NCBI GenBank assembly: GCA_033002965.1 | Contig: JAURVB010014793.1 | Location: 31,657 to 95,656, forward strand | Direction: 5' to 3' | Source of the DNA: Piper betle | Taxonomy: Eukaryota; Streptophyta; Magnoliopsida; Piperales; Piperaceae | DNA length: 64,000 bases | In this document: positions 37,886 to 50,200 of the stretch, piece by piece | Numbering within the stretch: position 1 is the stretch's first letter | Layout of the letters: each line of letters starts with the position of its first letter | Notes under the pieces: model-generated | Seen by the model: the letters and a program-made list of their open reading frames with translations, nothing else | Databases searched by the model: none | Told to the model about the DNA's origin: nothing | Translations under genes and position numbers: made by a program

Positions 37886-39690
37886 TTAATAATGAGGATA
37901 GGGTATTGAGTATCTGGAATCATATGAAGGTCGACTTAAGTAAGTCTCATGGCGGACACTATCAAAGTTGGATCCAGGAAAACTCCTGCTGTAATCAAAA
38001 CTACTAGTCCGGATGTCTGCTCTATGGTCATTACTTGATAACCTAGAGAAAGGTGCTGCGCAATACAAACAGATAGAATCACTAAATAATGCATATAAAA
38101 AGTGGAACGACTCTATTAAAAAAAAATTCCTAGAAACCTACACGATGTCCCTCCGCTATAAGATACAGACGTAGGATGTGGCCTTTGGCTTTGTCTTAAG
38201 GATGAATCTGAATTTGATGTCATCTGAGCGCCAGAGTTTTGAGGAGTCTTGTCCTGCCCCGAAATCTGAAAAACAATCCAGCAACTCCGAGAAATTAACT
38301 AATACATGAATGAATTACGACATTACAGCTTACTCAATCATATATAGTTTGTTCTAAAGTTTTCCATAATCATACCTAGTAATAAAATGATGTAGGTGAA
38401 GGTTAATAAAAGTAATTGCCATACTTCCATGCAGACACAAACTAAAACTTTTTTGCAAATGCTATGCACTTCAAAATAAAAGATGATTATGTTAATTTTT
38501 CCCAATTAACAACAATCTAATAACGTTAATCCACTGATTTAAGAGATGAATAGCCAAGGTTAAAATTTCATCTCATTTCCCCTCTTTGAGGGTTGCGACA
38601 TGAAAGGACCAAAAACTTGGCACTTAGTTTCTGCATGAGAATTATGCGATCAATCTAATGAGCAATATGGTGGTACCAATCCATGAACCAACACCAGCCC
38701 AGTTGAGATAAAATATTGACAATGATGATGATGATAATGACGACGACTAGAACACACATAAAGAACAGCATTACGTGAGAACACGCACCGCAAATTTTAA
38801 AAGTTTGTTGTGAAGTGAGACAAGACCAGAGAAAAGCTTGACAGCATATTCAGCGATCTCTTCAGATTCATATTCTGCAAACGCAAAACCCTTAATGCGT
38901 TGTGTTTCCTTATCTCGGGGGATGTATATATCCACCACACGACCCGCTTGAATAAGAATATCATAAAGCACTCTTTCACTAACTTTCTCATCCAAGTTAC
39001 CTATAACAAGATACAGTTAAAACAAAAAACAAGCAACTAAAAAATGCCAATTTCAATGCAATGATACACACAATATCAACAAGAGAAGGCCTCAAACTTA
39101 CAAGCCAACTAGCAGTGAAACACAACAACAGAAACACCCTTTCTCAAATTAAAACATTGTAGATTAAAAAAATATCAAACTAGTTGCAGTTGGAGAAAAA
39201 TAAAGCATACAAATGAAAATTTAATAAAATAAAAAAATTTTCAATTCACTCTAGTCACAAAATATCAAATGGGAAGACATCAAAAGCACAAAAATAAACT
39301 AGCAAAAACTGTTCCTATAACACAGCAGCCCTGGGAAACAAAGAACAGCACAACATCCTTCCAATAATTTTTTTTTTAATTTATAAACTCAAATCAAAAT
39401 AAAACAAGAAATCTAATTTTTGAAGCAGACGTCCATATAGCTTCACTTTCACTGCAATCGTACACAGTATCAAATTAAAAAACATCAAATTTACAACCAA
39501 ACTAGCAGAAACTGATCATGATTTTAAAGACACACAAATCAATTGCAAATCAAAATAGAACCATTCAATTAATAGTTGGTAAAATAAAAAACAAAGCCAT
39601 TAAAAAGTATCGAACGCCGAAACAAGTTAAAAGCGGAAGCATATCGAAATTCTCACCCACATAGACCGTGCAATCTGGGTTTCTCGACAT
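37886..39690 (-). CDS. Small single-RRM RNA-binding protein
   Basis: Predicted RNA-binding protein; the plant family is uncharacterised in detail and resembles the first RRM of splicing factor SF3B4. Exons on the minus strand: 39690-39657, 39000-38789, 38265-38142, 38055-37886, total 179 residues, all in phase. The RRM spans residues 8-83. RNP2 is VYVGNL (split by intron 1) and RNP1 is KGFAFAEYE. Around them lie DEKVSERVLYDILIQAGRVV and YAVKLFSGLVSLHNKLLKFA. The C-terminal half is low complexity and rich in Ser, Arg, Tyr and Pro, ending SRYSIPYPHY. Start is Met-Ser-Arg-Asn-Pro, standard for the family. Exon 3 uses donor GTAGGT at 38141; the neighbouring GTGTAG would break the frame. No lesions seen. 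Confidence 0.9.
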
Positions 39691-39727
39691 TATCAATGGC
39701 AACTTCCGAAAAGATCCCGACTTTGGT

Positions 39728-39734
<7 letters not shown>

Positions 39735-39778
<44 letters not shown>

Positions 39779-39780
39779 GT
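39735..39780. repeat. Compound (CT)n(AT)n microsatellite
   Basis: About 13 CT units run directly into about 11 TA units. It lies 45-90 bases upstream of the RRM gene start codon, so it is in the 5' UTR or core promoter. On the gene's strand it reads (AT)n then (AG)n. Length is likely to vary between accessions. Confidence 0.95.
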
Positions 39781-40937
39781 GATCGGAGAAAGGAGGTTCG
39801 GCGGCGGCGGTGACAACGGGGAAGACGACGGCGAGAGAGACGGTGACGGCGGTGATGACGGCGACATTTATTTGTGAGGTCCGAAATTAAACGGGAAAGT
39901 CTAATCTGATTCGGATTAGGATGTCCGTGTCCGTGTCCGGTTTTTTGGTGTCTTTCGATGGAGGTGCTTGTTAGTGAGTGTGAGAATTGGAATGGCTGGT
40001 GTATGGATTTAGGGGAATTGGAAACTTAATTACCTCGATTACCATAGGCTGATTTTAATTTATTATAAATTTTTGCATAAGTGTAGTATAGTAAAATGGT
40101 GCAACTTATGTTTGGTATGCCTTCATTGGGGTTGTTAATTATTGTAAAATTTTTTATCTATGTGAAATTTTAACGTATGACAAAATCAATTATATATACT
40201 AAAAAAATTATACATAAACAATTGTGTTGATAAATACTGTTAATTATACCTATCATTACTATTTTCTCTATCATAAAAAAACATGTTATATTTCATGTTA
40301 TTATACTGATTAACAAAATTCTTATTTTTGTATTTTATATTTTTTATAAAAATATAAGTTGACTCCCTCGACTCTATTTTGTTTTATAAATTTAACAATC
40401 TACCATAATAAACTACAAATATTAATATATTAAAAAATATATATAAAAGTTAATGTTAATGTTTAAATTTGAACTAATAAATACTAATGTTAATGCTACT
40501 GAACACAAAAATTACTTTATCCCATCTTCTTTGCACAAATATTCATAAAATATAAATTTAGTGAACCGGTACAACAATCGGTCCATATAATTTTTATTTT
40601 ATTTTACAAATCTAATAATCAATTATATTAAATTACAAAATTTAACATGTTATAATATATATAAAAATTATTCTTAATGTTCAAATTTGAAAAAAACAAA
40701 AAAAAAAACTACTTTAACCCCCTAACACACCTTGTTTGTACAAATATTCTTAAAACGCGAATTCGTTTATGATGGTCACTAACACCACAGAATCCATACA
40801 ACCTCACGAATATCGGACAACGTGTCCGTATCTGCCCCGTCCGAAGTGTCCGTGGTTGCTAATTTGTGTGGCCCATCTCCTTCCCCTACCTCAAACCGGT
40901 GGGAAGAAAGAGCGAGAGCAACGTAGCGAAAGCCGCC
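39781..40937. other. Divergent promoter region, RRM and FemAB-like genes
   Basis: Two outward-facing genes share this 1.2-kb spacer. A GGC/GAC-rich island at 39800-39870 adjoins the RRM gene. The middle (40050-40750) is AT-rich, and GC rises again before the FemAB-like start. No other gene was found. Confidence 0.5.
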
Positions 40938-43900
40938 ATGGCCGCTGGTTGCTATTGCTCCCATCTCCATCTTCGTTCGTCCCCCTCCTTGGTCGCAGGC
41001 TTCCACTCCCGGTAAGCTCTTTCGTTCCTCATCTTTTTAGCGGCTCAAAGTTGTTAGCTTTATGATTTTTTTCTTCTTTTTTCTCCCGGATCTTTTTGAG
41101 CTCAAGTTGATGAATCGTTTGATGAAATTGTGTTGATGTTCGATCTTGGTTCAATTTAGGGTGGTTCTTGTTCAAGAAGTAGTGTTAAGAGGCCGTGGTT
41201 GTCGCATAAAGTGAATGCAATGTTTTGGGGAGCTAAGAAGACTGTGGAACCTGATGAAGTTGATGCACTGGTTGGGTTATATACTTCTGACGGGGTCTGA
41301 ATATGTTTTTTCTTATTTAGTTCTTAGTTCAAAAAGATTGATTTAAATTTTTTATTTTTTATTTTTTACTTGTTGGGGTGGGTACACTGTGATGAAAATT
41401 TGTGGAACCTTTGTTAAAATAGGAAGCACCTCCAAAATGAGGAAGGACAAATCAAAATATCGGTTTCGGTGGCACCGTCGATTTTAGACATTGCACCTGG
41501 GGATTGGGATGCTTGTGTGGTAGATGCAGCAGGCCCTGATAAGCTTAATCCTTTTCTTATGCATGGATTTCTCTCGAGTTTGGAGGAATGCGGGTGTGCG
41601 GTGAAGGTGAGAGTTTTGTCATGTATGTTTCTTCATTTTTAAATATGGAAACAATGTGCAGCATGCTTGCTAGATTGACACAAGACAAGTTATGTATCTG
41701 AAGTTTGGACATTTTGTGAACTGGTGTTAGGGGACAGGATGGTCACCTAGTCATCTTATTGCTCGCGACGAAAATGAAAACATTATAGGTGTTGTTCCAC
41801 TATATCTTAAAAGGTGCTATATTTTATTTGATCCTTACTGTCACTGTGTGTATTTTGAAGGTTGTCATTATTTTAAATATTTTTACTTCTCTGATCTATC
41901 ATGATGGCATATTCATCATGTCTAAATTTGGAATTGCAGTCATTCATATGGAGAATTTGTGTTTGATCATTCTTGGGCAGATGCCTACTATAGCTATGGC
42001 TATGATTACTATCCAAAGCTGCAGTCATGTGTCCCATTTACTCCTGTGACTGGTCAAAGAATACTGGTGAAAAATATTAGTTACAAAGAGCAGGTCTTTC
42101 TAAAACTGCTCTCTGCATTAAAAGACTTGACTTCTAAGGTAGTTTACATAATCGAGCAAAATTTTGAGGTTTATTGCACCTTTTCTTTTGTTTTGTTTTT
42201 GTGCAAGAAAATTTTTTGATATTTATGATGTAGCTGTAACATTTGGCATTTGGTCTTTTGATTAGTTGAAAGTGTCGTCATTGCATATAACATTCCCAAC
42301 CGAAGGCGAATGGGTGAAAATGAAATATGAGGGTTTTCTGCAAAGGATAGGAATGCAATATCACTGGAAAAATAGAAACTATAAAAAGTAAGTGATATAT
42401 GTGTTGGATTAGTTTGACTTCGAAGAGTCAAATTGTAACAAGTGCCTGTCGTTTTGGCTAATTTTGTACACTAAATTGGTAATGAAACCTAAATCTGCCA
42501 TAAATCATGGCATTCTGCTTGTTTACTGTAGTACGTCATTGAAGTAGATGACTTATCCTTTAAGTTACTTTTAATTAGTGTCATAGATTGTAAAATACAA
42601 TAAATTATGTTGCTGTATGATTTGGTGGAAAGACAATGGCCTCTTGCATTACCTCCTAATTTAAATAAATTTTACATGAAATTGGATGTTGGCAGTGTCT
42701 TTTGAGTGGGAAAAAACTGGTGTCTATTTGGGGTACTCAGCTAATTTAGGCTCTGGTAGAGTAGTATATGTTTCTTTATTAAAAAAACCACGTGCCACAA
42801 AGTCACAGCGGTGAAACAATATTTTTTCCTTTTCCTTTTCAGCTTTGATGATTTTTTGATGGACCTGAAGCAGAGAAAACGGAAGAACATTCGGCAAGAA
42901 AGAAAAAGGTTTGTGGTGAATTTGAGAACTAATAGCGGTTCATTATCAAGAGTTCATGAGATGTATTTGATCAAGTGAAAATGGGGACAAAAAACTACTT
43001 TCGGTGATTGTGGAGAATTTTTGTGCCTTGGCACAATCTGTTTCTAGCAGATTACTGACGATGCGATTGATGTAAAATTTGGGAGGTTTGTCCATGTTGA
43101 TCTATCTAGAATGGCGAATAATGATATTAGGAACTACAGCATTTTTTGTTCTGTAAGCCTGGGCATGTCATAGGACTGTTTGGTTGTGTCTGTTGGTACT
43201 ATAAAAATTTTTGCTTTTACATTTTGCAGATTTCAGCTCAAAATTTGACTATGAAACGCCTTCGCGGCAATGAGATAAAGGTGTGTGATATTGGTCTCCC
43301 TTTTGTCATTGGTGTGTAAGTTATGTTATTGTCATTAACAGTTTATGCCATTGGTATGCAGATAGAAACTACGATTCACTTTCTAGGAACAGTTCGTGCA
43401 TTTCTTTCTTTGTTCAGAATGTTTCATATCAATGTTTATATGATGACAGGGTAGGCACTGGGATTCATTTTACAAGTTCTATCGGAATACAACAGATAAC
43501 AAGTATGAATTTCTCTATTCGTCAACATGCTTTTGTGAAATGGTGGTACTGACTAACTGGAAATTGTAATTTGATAGGATTTAGCCATGATTTAAAGAAA
43601 TCAAGCCTAATCCTATAAAAAATATTTCTGAATTGAGGGGTTAATCTCAATGTAGGAGATGAATTGGCACTCGGGGTTTGCTAGCCCTTGTATCCTATTC
43701 CTAAGATACTTGGAAACAAAGTTGATTCTATTATCCTGCCAAAAGATAGATTGCATTTCCCTTTTTGTAGACTCACCAATCAAGGCTTTATTAATGGGCC
43801 TTGACTGAAACATTTGGGTCTTAAACCACATTGACCGAAATGTTAGATTATAAATACTATTCAAAAGACTTCTATCCGGGTCTTCCCATTTAGACTGACT

Positions 43901-44901
43901 ACCCGCTAAAGATGACTAAAGACTAGTGACCTAACATAATCAAAACATCCAGTAAAAAGCTAAGGTCTTTTTGGGTTATTTGGGCATCATATTGTTTGCA
44001 CCTTGCATGTGCATTAATTAATGTTCATATTTTGCAGGTGGGGACAGGCTTTCTTGACTAGGGATTTTTTCCACAGTATGGGGTCAAAGATGGGTGACAA
44101 GGTGTTGCTAGTGGTTGCTGAAGAAGGGGATGAACTAGTTGCAGGAGCTCTTAATCTAATTGGGGGAGACACATTGTATGGGCGTCTTTGGGGATGCCTT
44201 CCTTCAGCTTATTACCCTAGTCTACATTTTGAAGCCTGCTATTACCAGGTTTTTTGGTTTACTTTTAACTCCCATTTGAATAGCCAGAACATCTCCTTTA
44301 GAGTGAAAGATGATTTGCAAAGTGTTCCTTGACAGGCAATAGAAGCAGCTATCGAGTTGAACCTAAGCAAAGTTGAAGCTGGAGCACAAGGAGAGCACAA
44401 AATTCAGCGTGGTTTTGATCCTGTGACAACATACAGCTGCCACTATATTCTCGATGAAGGTTTCAGAAATGCAATTGGGGATTTTCTGGAACGTGAGGCT
44501 GTCCAGGTATAGCATGATACTATCTTGTCTTGCCAGTTGTTCTTTTTATTTCAAAGCGTAGGTTCGGTTCAAATCTGGGATATTTGTGCCCCGTTTAGAA
44601 AAATCCTTTGTGAAGTGAATGTTGTTTAAAAAAAATAATCCCAGAGCATATAATGCATCGAAGTTCAAGCGAAATTAAATTTCTATTAGTATAATCGTAA
44701 TAAGAAAATGTACAAGCTAACAGGAGGTATTCTTGATCACTATACTGTTTGATGTCAGTTTGGCTTTAGATTGTATGTTTGGTTGCTTTTGCCGATTTTT
44801 ATTTGATATTTCATTGATTTTTCAGTACCTTGAAATTGCAGGTGAAGCTTGCCATAAAGTTATTGAATGATTCAGGACCCTTCAAGGAAGATGTGCAGTA
44901 G
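40938..44901 (+). CDS. FemAB-like/GNAT-fold protein (former DUF482), probably plastid
   Basis: Plant homologues of the bacterial FemAB_like (PF04339) family; activity in plants is unknown, acyl or aminoacyl transfer being inferred from the fold. Exons: 40938-41011, 41160-41270, 41423 (or 41442)-41606, 41731-41813, 41940-42138, 42266-42387, 42843-42908, 43230-43280, 43450-43502, 44038-44248, 44336-44506, 44842-44901, about 460 residues. Core motifs: EFVFDHSWADAYYSYGYDYY, CVPFTPVTGQRILV, RKRKNIRQERK, GRLWGCLPSAYYPSLHFEAC and QRGFDPVTTYSCHYI, ending LLNDSGPFKEDVQ. The N-terminus (MAAGCYCSHLHLRSSPSLVA) resembles a transit peptide, and GCCGCCATGG is a strong start context. Three junction problems exist: exon 1 ends one base short of phase; exon 3 meets TGA after an A4 run unless acceptor 41441 is used; exon 7 is one base short in an A run at 42903-42907. 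Strong conservation elsewhere suggests a working gene with sequence errors. Confidence 0.85.
43560..44000. other. Possible repeat-derived segment in FemAB-like intron 9
   Basis: The large intron between 43503 and 44037 holds a stretch of different base composition, with a non-conserved minus-strand open frame. It may be an old insertion, but no ends could be defined. Confidence 0.2.
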
Positions 44902-45417
44902 CAATGAAGTTAATGCATGACCCAGATGGGTTTTCGCATGAAAAAGTAAAGAACAAGAAAATTGCACATATTTTTTAAATTTGTATGCAAACATTTATTC
45001 AGATTTGTATATATAACTTTCCAAATGGATTTTGTTGGTATGTTTTTTGTTCTGCTGTTGTTTGTAATACGGAATAAGCAAGCTTATCATATATTGCAAG
45101 TTAATGACAAAGCCATTGTGACACCATGAATTTTACTTAACCTGCGACATTTTTCATCTCACCGTGATCATCCTGTTTTTGAGTAATTCATTCTAAGAAC
45201 TTTATTGTTTCCAGTTTTGTACGAGTCTGCGTATATAAATCCAATCAAATACGAGTATTAAGCTTTTAGGATGTTCCCTTTCTCTGTAAAAAAGTCTCGG
45301 CGAAATAAAAAAAGCTCTTGTGATGGAGTATGTACATGTAAAAAATTGTATTGAGGAGAGTGAAAGGTGTACATGTTTTAAATATATATAGTAAAAAATG
45401 GTAAGATATGATCAATT

Positions 45418-45489
45418 GGTTCCATGGTCTAGCGGTTAGGACATTGGACTCTGAATCCAGTAACCCGAGTTCAAATCTCGGTGGAACCT
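45418..45489 (+). tRNA. tRNA-Gln (anticodon CUG)
   Basis: A 72-nt nuclear tRNA gene. The acceptor stem pairs GGTTCCA (45418-45424) with TGGAACC (45482-45488), discriminator T at 45489. The A box region is TGGTCTAGCGGTTAGGAC and the B box is GAGTTCAAATC. The anticodon arm TGGACTCTGAATCCA carries CTG. No intron, and CCA is not encoded, as expected for a eukaryotic nuclear tRNA. Confidence 0.95.
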
Positions 45490-45493
45490 CTTT

Positions 45494-45500
45494 CTTTTTG
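45494..45500 (+). terminator. Pol III terminator of the tRNA gene
   Basis: A run of five T residues, about 6 bases after the tRNA 3' end, the normal RNA polymerase III stop signal. Confidence 0.7.
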
Positions 45501-46494
45501 ACAATTTTCCTTCGATTAAGGCTCCACAAGTCTGCGCCAAAGTACTTGCATTTTTTTTCTTGTGAAACGAGAGCATCACCTTTAAATGTATGCTTATTGG
45601 ATTAAGGTTCTATCATATATTTGCATGTATAATACATAAGAATTGCGTTTTTGCAAATGGTTGGGCATGATCCTTATTTGCGGAGCATTTTTTCAAGCAT
45701 CAACAAAGAAGTACATATTTATGACACCAAAGTAATTGGTTCATACATGGTTCGCAATCACCTCATTTTTCTTGCTTTATAAAACATAATAATATATAAA
45801 GAAAATGTCATCGTTGAAAGCTTTGAATACATGCTGCACTTCAGACACTAGCCCGCAGATCTCGCGTGGGTACGCCCAAGATTTTGGCGCTGCTAAAAAA
45901 GTGTGTCGGAGACTTGCCGGCCCCCTCACATGGCTCCCTCTCTCTTGGAGCGAGCAGGAAAGGAGAGGGAGAGAGGGTTGAGTAGGTTGTGGCTTATGAT
46001 AATCTAGTTACCAGGAAGAGTTCATGCCTTTTCTTTTTTATGTAATCATGGTCGCGAAGATTAGATATACTTAGCTGTGGCTGGTTGGGAAAGTGATTTT
46101 CTTTGCTTTTATTAGATGCATTTGTGGTCGATCATCTACTCTTGTTGATGGTCTTTGTCAGGTTTTCTTTTGTTTCTGATGATATGTGCAGAGAGATTGA
46201 TTGTGGTTCGTGAAAGTCTGTGTGCCGCAATGCTTCACACTTTGAGTTTATCACCTTTGTAACGAGTGGATGTTTTGAATATGGGGTTGAGGGAGGAATG
46301 TACTTGTTTCTAAGAGCTATGTTGTTCCTGGTTGATGGTCATTCTGATATGTAGTGTGTGTTGGTTCACAATCTGAGAGCTACATGCTGTATTAATGGCC
46401 CCTTTTTATTTTTGCCGGTATACTCTTTTTGGTTATCTGAGAAATGATGGAAAGAATTAGTAACTTGAATCTCTATTCTATTTTATTGGAGCAG

Positions 46495-46567
46495 GTGCAT
46501 TGGAAAGAAGAAGAAGAAAAAGTCGTCAAATCTTGCGGACTTTTCGCTCTTCACTTTTCGCGGAAGA
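46495..46567 (+). pseudogene. PHD-finger gene, 5' half of copia-split exon
   Basis: Starts after acceptor GCAG at 46494 and reads in phase 0 as VHWKEEEEKVVKSC then GLFALHFSRK up to the LTR. The same frame continues on the far side of the element (51654 on) into the PHD finger, so the two pieces were one 158-base exon before insertion, with no stop in the 52-codon frame. The overlapping Lys-rich frame is also open, so I rely on the PHD half for the frame choice. Confidence 0.65.
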
Positions 46568-47203
46568 TGTTGGGTTTCCTATAATTATCATACTATAATT
46601 GATAATTAATTTTTAAAAACTCAATAATTATTTTTTACTTTTTCGTTTTATCATACTATAATTGATGTTTTGTATATTTATATGTGATTACATAATTTTT
46701 TATAGAAGTTTAATGAGGTGACTTCTTGAATTTCATTCATATTCTTAAAAAAATTATTGTTACTATTAAATAAAACATCTTTTTAAAGTTTTTGACTACA
46801 TTTGACTCGAAAGGAGAGTTTTGAAGACAAGTTTTCACCATCTCAAATTGAAATTAGTAGTCGTAATTTAAGGTGTGAGGTTGATCCATTTTTTTTAAAA
46901 TATATGTTATTTTTTCAATTCTTATATATTATTTTTCTCAAGAGTTGTAATTTTTATATTTTATTATTAGTATGATTTGTGTTGAGAGAATTTTTTCAAA
47001 TTGTATTTTTAATATGTGATTATAAGAGAGTTTCTTAATCAAAATTGATCGAGTGGACTTGTTTTCTTTTTCTAATTTGGAAGAAAATTTTCATCTATTT
47101 TTATTATCTTGGGTCTCTTATTTCATCTTATATTTATTTTTATTTTATCTTGAGGGAAATATTTTCTTTAGGTTGATTCTGTTAAAACACATATTTTTTA
47201 ACA
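46568..47203 (+). repeat. 5' LTR of the copia element
   Basis: 636 bases, starting TGTTGGG and ending AACA; the matching 3' LTR ends CCCAACA, so the canonical TG...CA ends and short inverted repeat can be inferred. Shares long blocks with 51028-51648, such as AGAGTTGTAATTTTTA and GATTTGTGTTGA. Confidence 0.9.
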
Positions 47204-47204
47204 G

Positions 47205-47214
47205 TGGTATCAGA
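47205..47214 (+). other. Primer-binding site (initiator tRNA-Met type)
   Basis: TGGTATCAGA one base after the 5' LTR, complementary to the 3' end of plant initiator tRNA-Met, the usual copia primer. Confidence 0.9.
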
Positions 47215-47273
47215 ATTTTGGTTCTTTCTTTTCTGTTTGTCTTGATTTTGAATAGTAACCTTTTGTGTCAAGA

Positions 47274-50200
47274 TGAAATATGAGAAACATGTTAAGATGA
47301 TTGCCCTTAAGGGTAAGTTTAATTGATATTACTGAAAGGGTCGTATGATTGATTATTTATTCGCTATAAATTTATATGATCCAATTCATGGTCTTCTTGA
47401 GTCATCGAGTTCTAGTCTATTATTGAGTGCTACTTCGGTTGTAACTGATGAAGGAAAAACTTCGTCGATTCCTCCTCCTTCACCTACTACTAAGGCTGAG
47501 TCAGAGTGTTATGGCTGAATGAATCAAGATGGATAGAAAGTCCATGACTTTAATTAGACAATAGTTAGAACAAAACGTATATAACCGTTAGATGGGAACA
47601 AAGACGGTTAAGGAGATTTGGGATAAGTTTCTGTATATGTATGAGAGAAACACTCTTGAGAACTAAAACCTGCTAGTCAAAAGGTTGATGAATCTTCAAG
47701 TGTAAGGATGTGACAAAAGTTAATGACTACATCAATGAGATATAAGGTGATAAAGCTACCATTGTTGTAATAGAAGATGTACTAATTATGTTTGATAATG
47801 AAAATGATTGTTCGACAACTATTGATGATATTAGTTGGGAGATTGATTTTGGTACATCATTTCATGCTACCCTATATAGAGATTTTTTTAACACCTATGT
47901 AACCGTTGATCTAAGTGTGGTGAAGATGGGTAACAATGAAACTTCTAAAATTATTGGTCATGGTAATGTGCATAATGTAACCAATTCTGGTTGCAAACTT
48001 GTTTTAAAAAATATGCCTTATATTCATTATTTAAGATTGAATTTGATCTTAATAAGAGTGTTGGACGATAGTTTATGAAAATTAGTGGAAGGATCTCTAG
48101 TGGTTGCTACATGGAAGAAGTATGGTGGTCTTTATAAAATTACATCTAGTTTCTTTTACAGGGAGATTAATGTTACCTTTACTACTCTCACAACTGATTT
48201 GTGACATATGAAATTGTGACACATAAGTGAGAAGAGGACTAGAGTTTTTGAAGAAAAAATTATCTTCCACAACTTGATGGGACAACACTACACTCTTGTG
48301 ATCATTGTTTCACTAGAAAATAACATAGGGTTTTTTTGTATCAACTAGTTAGAGAAAGATTCAGATACTTGTCTTTGTATATTCTGATGTGTGTGGTCTA
48401 ATAGAGATGAAATCTCTTGGTAGAGCCTTTTATTTTGTCACTTTTAGTGATGATGTTTCAAAGAAGGTATAATGTTACTGTTTGAAGAGTAGAAATGATG
48501 TGCTTAATACATTCAAATCATTTTATGTTCTTATAGAGAGAGAAACATGAAAGACTTTAAAATGTTTGAGGAGTGATAATAAAAGTGGATATTTATCCAA
48601 TGAGTTTCAAATTTATTGTAACAAGCATGATATTTGGCATGAGAAGACTGTTCTATATACCCCTTAATTGAATAAAGTGACTAAGAGGATGAACAAAATA
48701 ATTCAATAAAGAGTTAGGTATATACTTTCTATAAAAAAATTACTTGAAGGTTTTTAGGCTGAAGTTGTTTGTATTGCTTATTATTTGATTAATAGATATC
48801 TTACACTTGTTTTAGGTGGAGATGTTCTAGAAAGAATTTGGAGTGGTTGGAAGGTAAGATACACTTATTTACAGGTATTTGGTTGTAAAACTTTTGTACA
48901 TGTGCATAAGGAACTAATGTCTAAGCTTGTTACTAGGACATTTAAATGTATATTTTTGGATTATAAGGATAAAAAGCTTGGTTTCAGACATTTAGGATCC
49001 TAAAGAGAAAAAATTTATCTGGATGTGGTGTTTCGAGAGAATTAGTTTCTAGAGGATTTTGGGAATGAAATTACTACCCAAAGTGATTCTCAAGATTATG
49101 TTGTGAAGGTTAAGACTTCAAAGTGATTCTCAAGATTATGTTGTGAAGGTTAAGACTTCATCTGCTCCTCTAACAGGTGTAGATGATATTTTTCAACATG
49201 TTGTTGAACAGATTAGTGAAGAAACCAGAGATGACATTCTTATTTCTTTGCCTCATGATAGTGAAGGTGAGGAAAATGATACTACTAATGATATAGTTCC
49301 TGATGTTGTTGATGAGCAGGTTCATGATGGTGATCATGTTATTGATTAAGGGGAAGTTGATGTTACTAGAACAAAATTTGGTAGAGTTGTTAAGTTATCA
49401 ACGAAGTATTCAAAGTCTACTTAGTGACACTTATAAAAAGTAGTAAGCCTGAAGACTCCAATGAAGTTGTTAGTCACAAATAGGAAGACAAATGAGTAAG
49501 TATCATGTGAGAGGAACTAAAGTCATTATATTAGAATAAGACCTAATGAGTTTATGAATCTTCTTACAAGGAGAAAAACCTTGAAGAACAAGTGGTTTTA
49601 TTGACTTATACATGAAAAAGGTAACTCACAACCAAGGTACAATGAAAGACTTATGGTGAAAGGTTTTGGACAGAAGAAACGTATTGACTTTGACGAAATT
49701 TTCTCATCTCTTGTAAAAATGTCTTCAATCTATTGTGTGATAGATTTGACTACAAGTATGGATTTTGAGATTGAGTAGTTAGATGTGAAGACTGCATTTC
49801 TCCATGGTAATTTTAATCGAAACAATCTATATGGAACAACTTGAGGGATTTGTGGACAAGGGAAAGAAACATATAGTGTGTAGATTGAAAAATAGCTTGT
49901 ATGACCTCAAACACGCTCCCAGTCAGTGGTATAAGAAGTTTGATTCTTTTATTAAGAGTGAAGGTTATAACAAAACTATTTCAGACCATTGTGTATTTAT
50001 CAAGAAATTTGAGAGAGAATGATTTTATTATTTTACTCTTTATATTGATGATATGTTGATTTTTGGATAGGATAAATAAAGAATTGGAGATATGAAGAAA
50101 AGTTCGGGCAAATTCTTTGCTATGAAAGACTTCGAGTTTAGTTAGGCAAATTCTTGGCATGTCCATTCGACAAGATAAAAAGGCTAAGAAGATTTGGTTA

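Larger units (their letters stand above)
44902..46494. other. Intergenic region around the tRNA and upstream of the PHD remnant
   Basis: Contains the FemAB-like 3' UTR, the tRNA-Gln gene, and a GC-richer segment at 45840-45980 with GAGAGGGAGAGAGG text. The latter might be the leader of the PHD-finger gene, whose first recognisable exon starts at 46495; no start codon could be assigned. Confidence 0.45.

Noticed and set aside
44021..44332. Independent 103-residue gene
   Set aside because: It is exon 10 of the FemAB-like gene extended into flanking introns.
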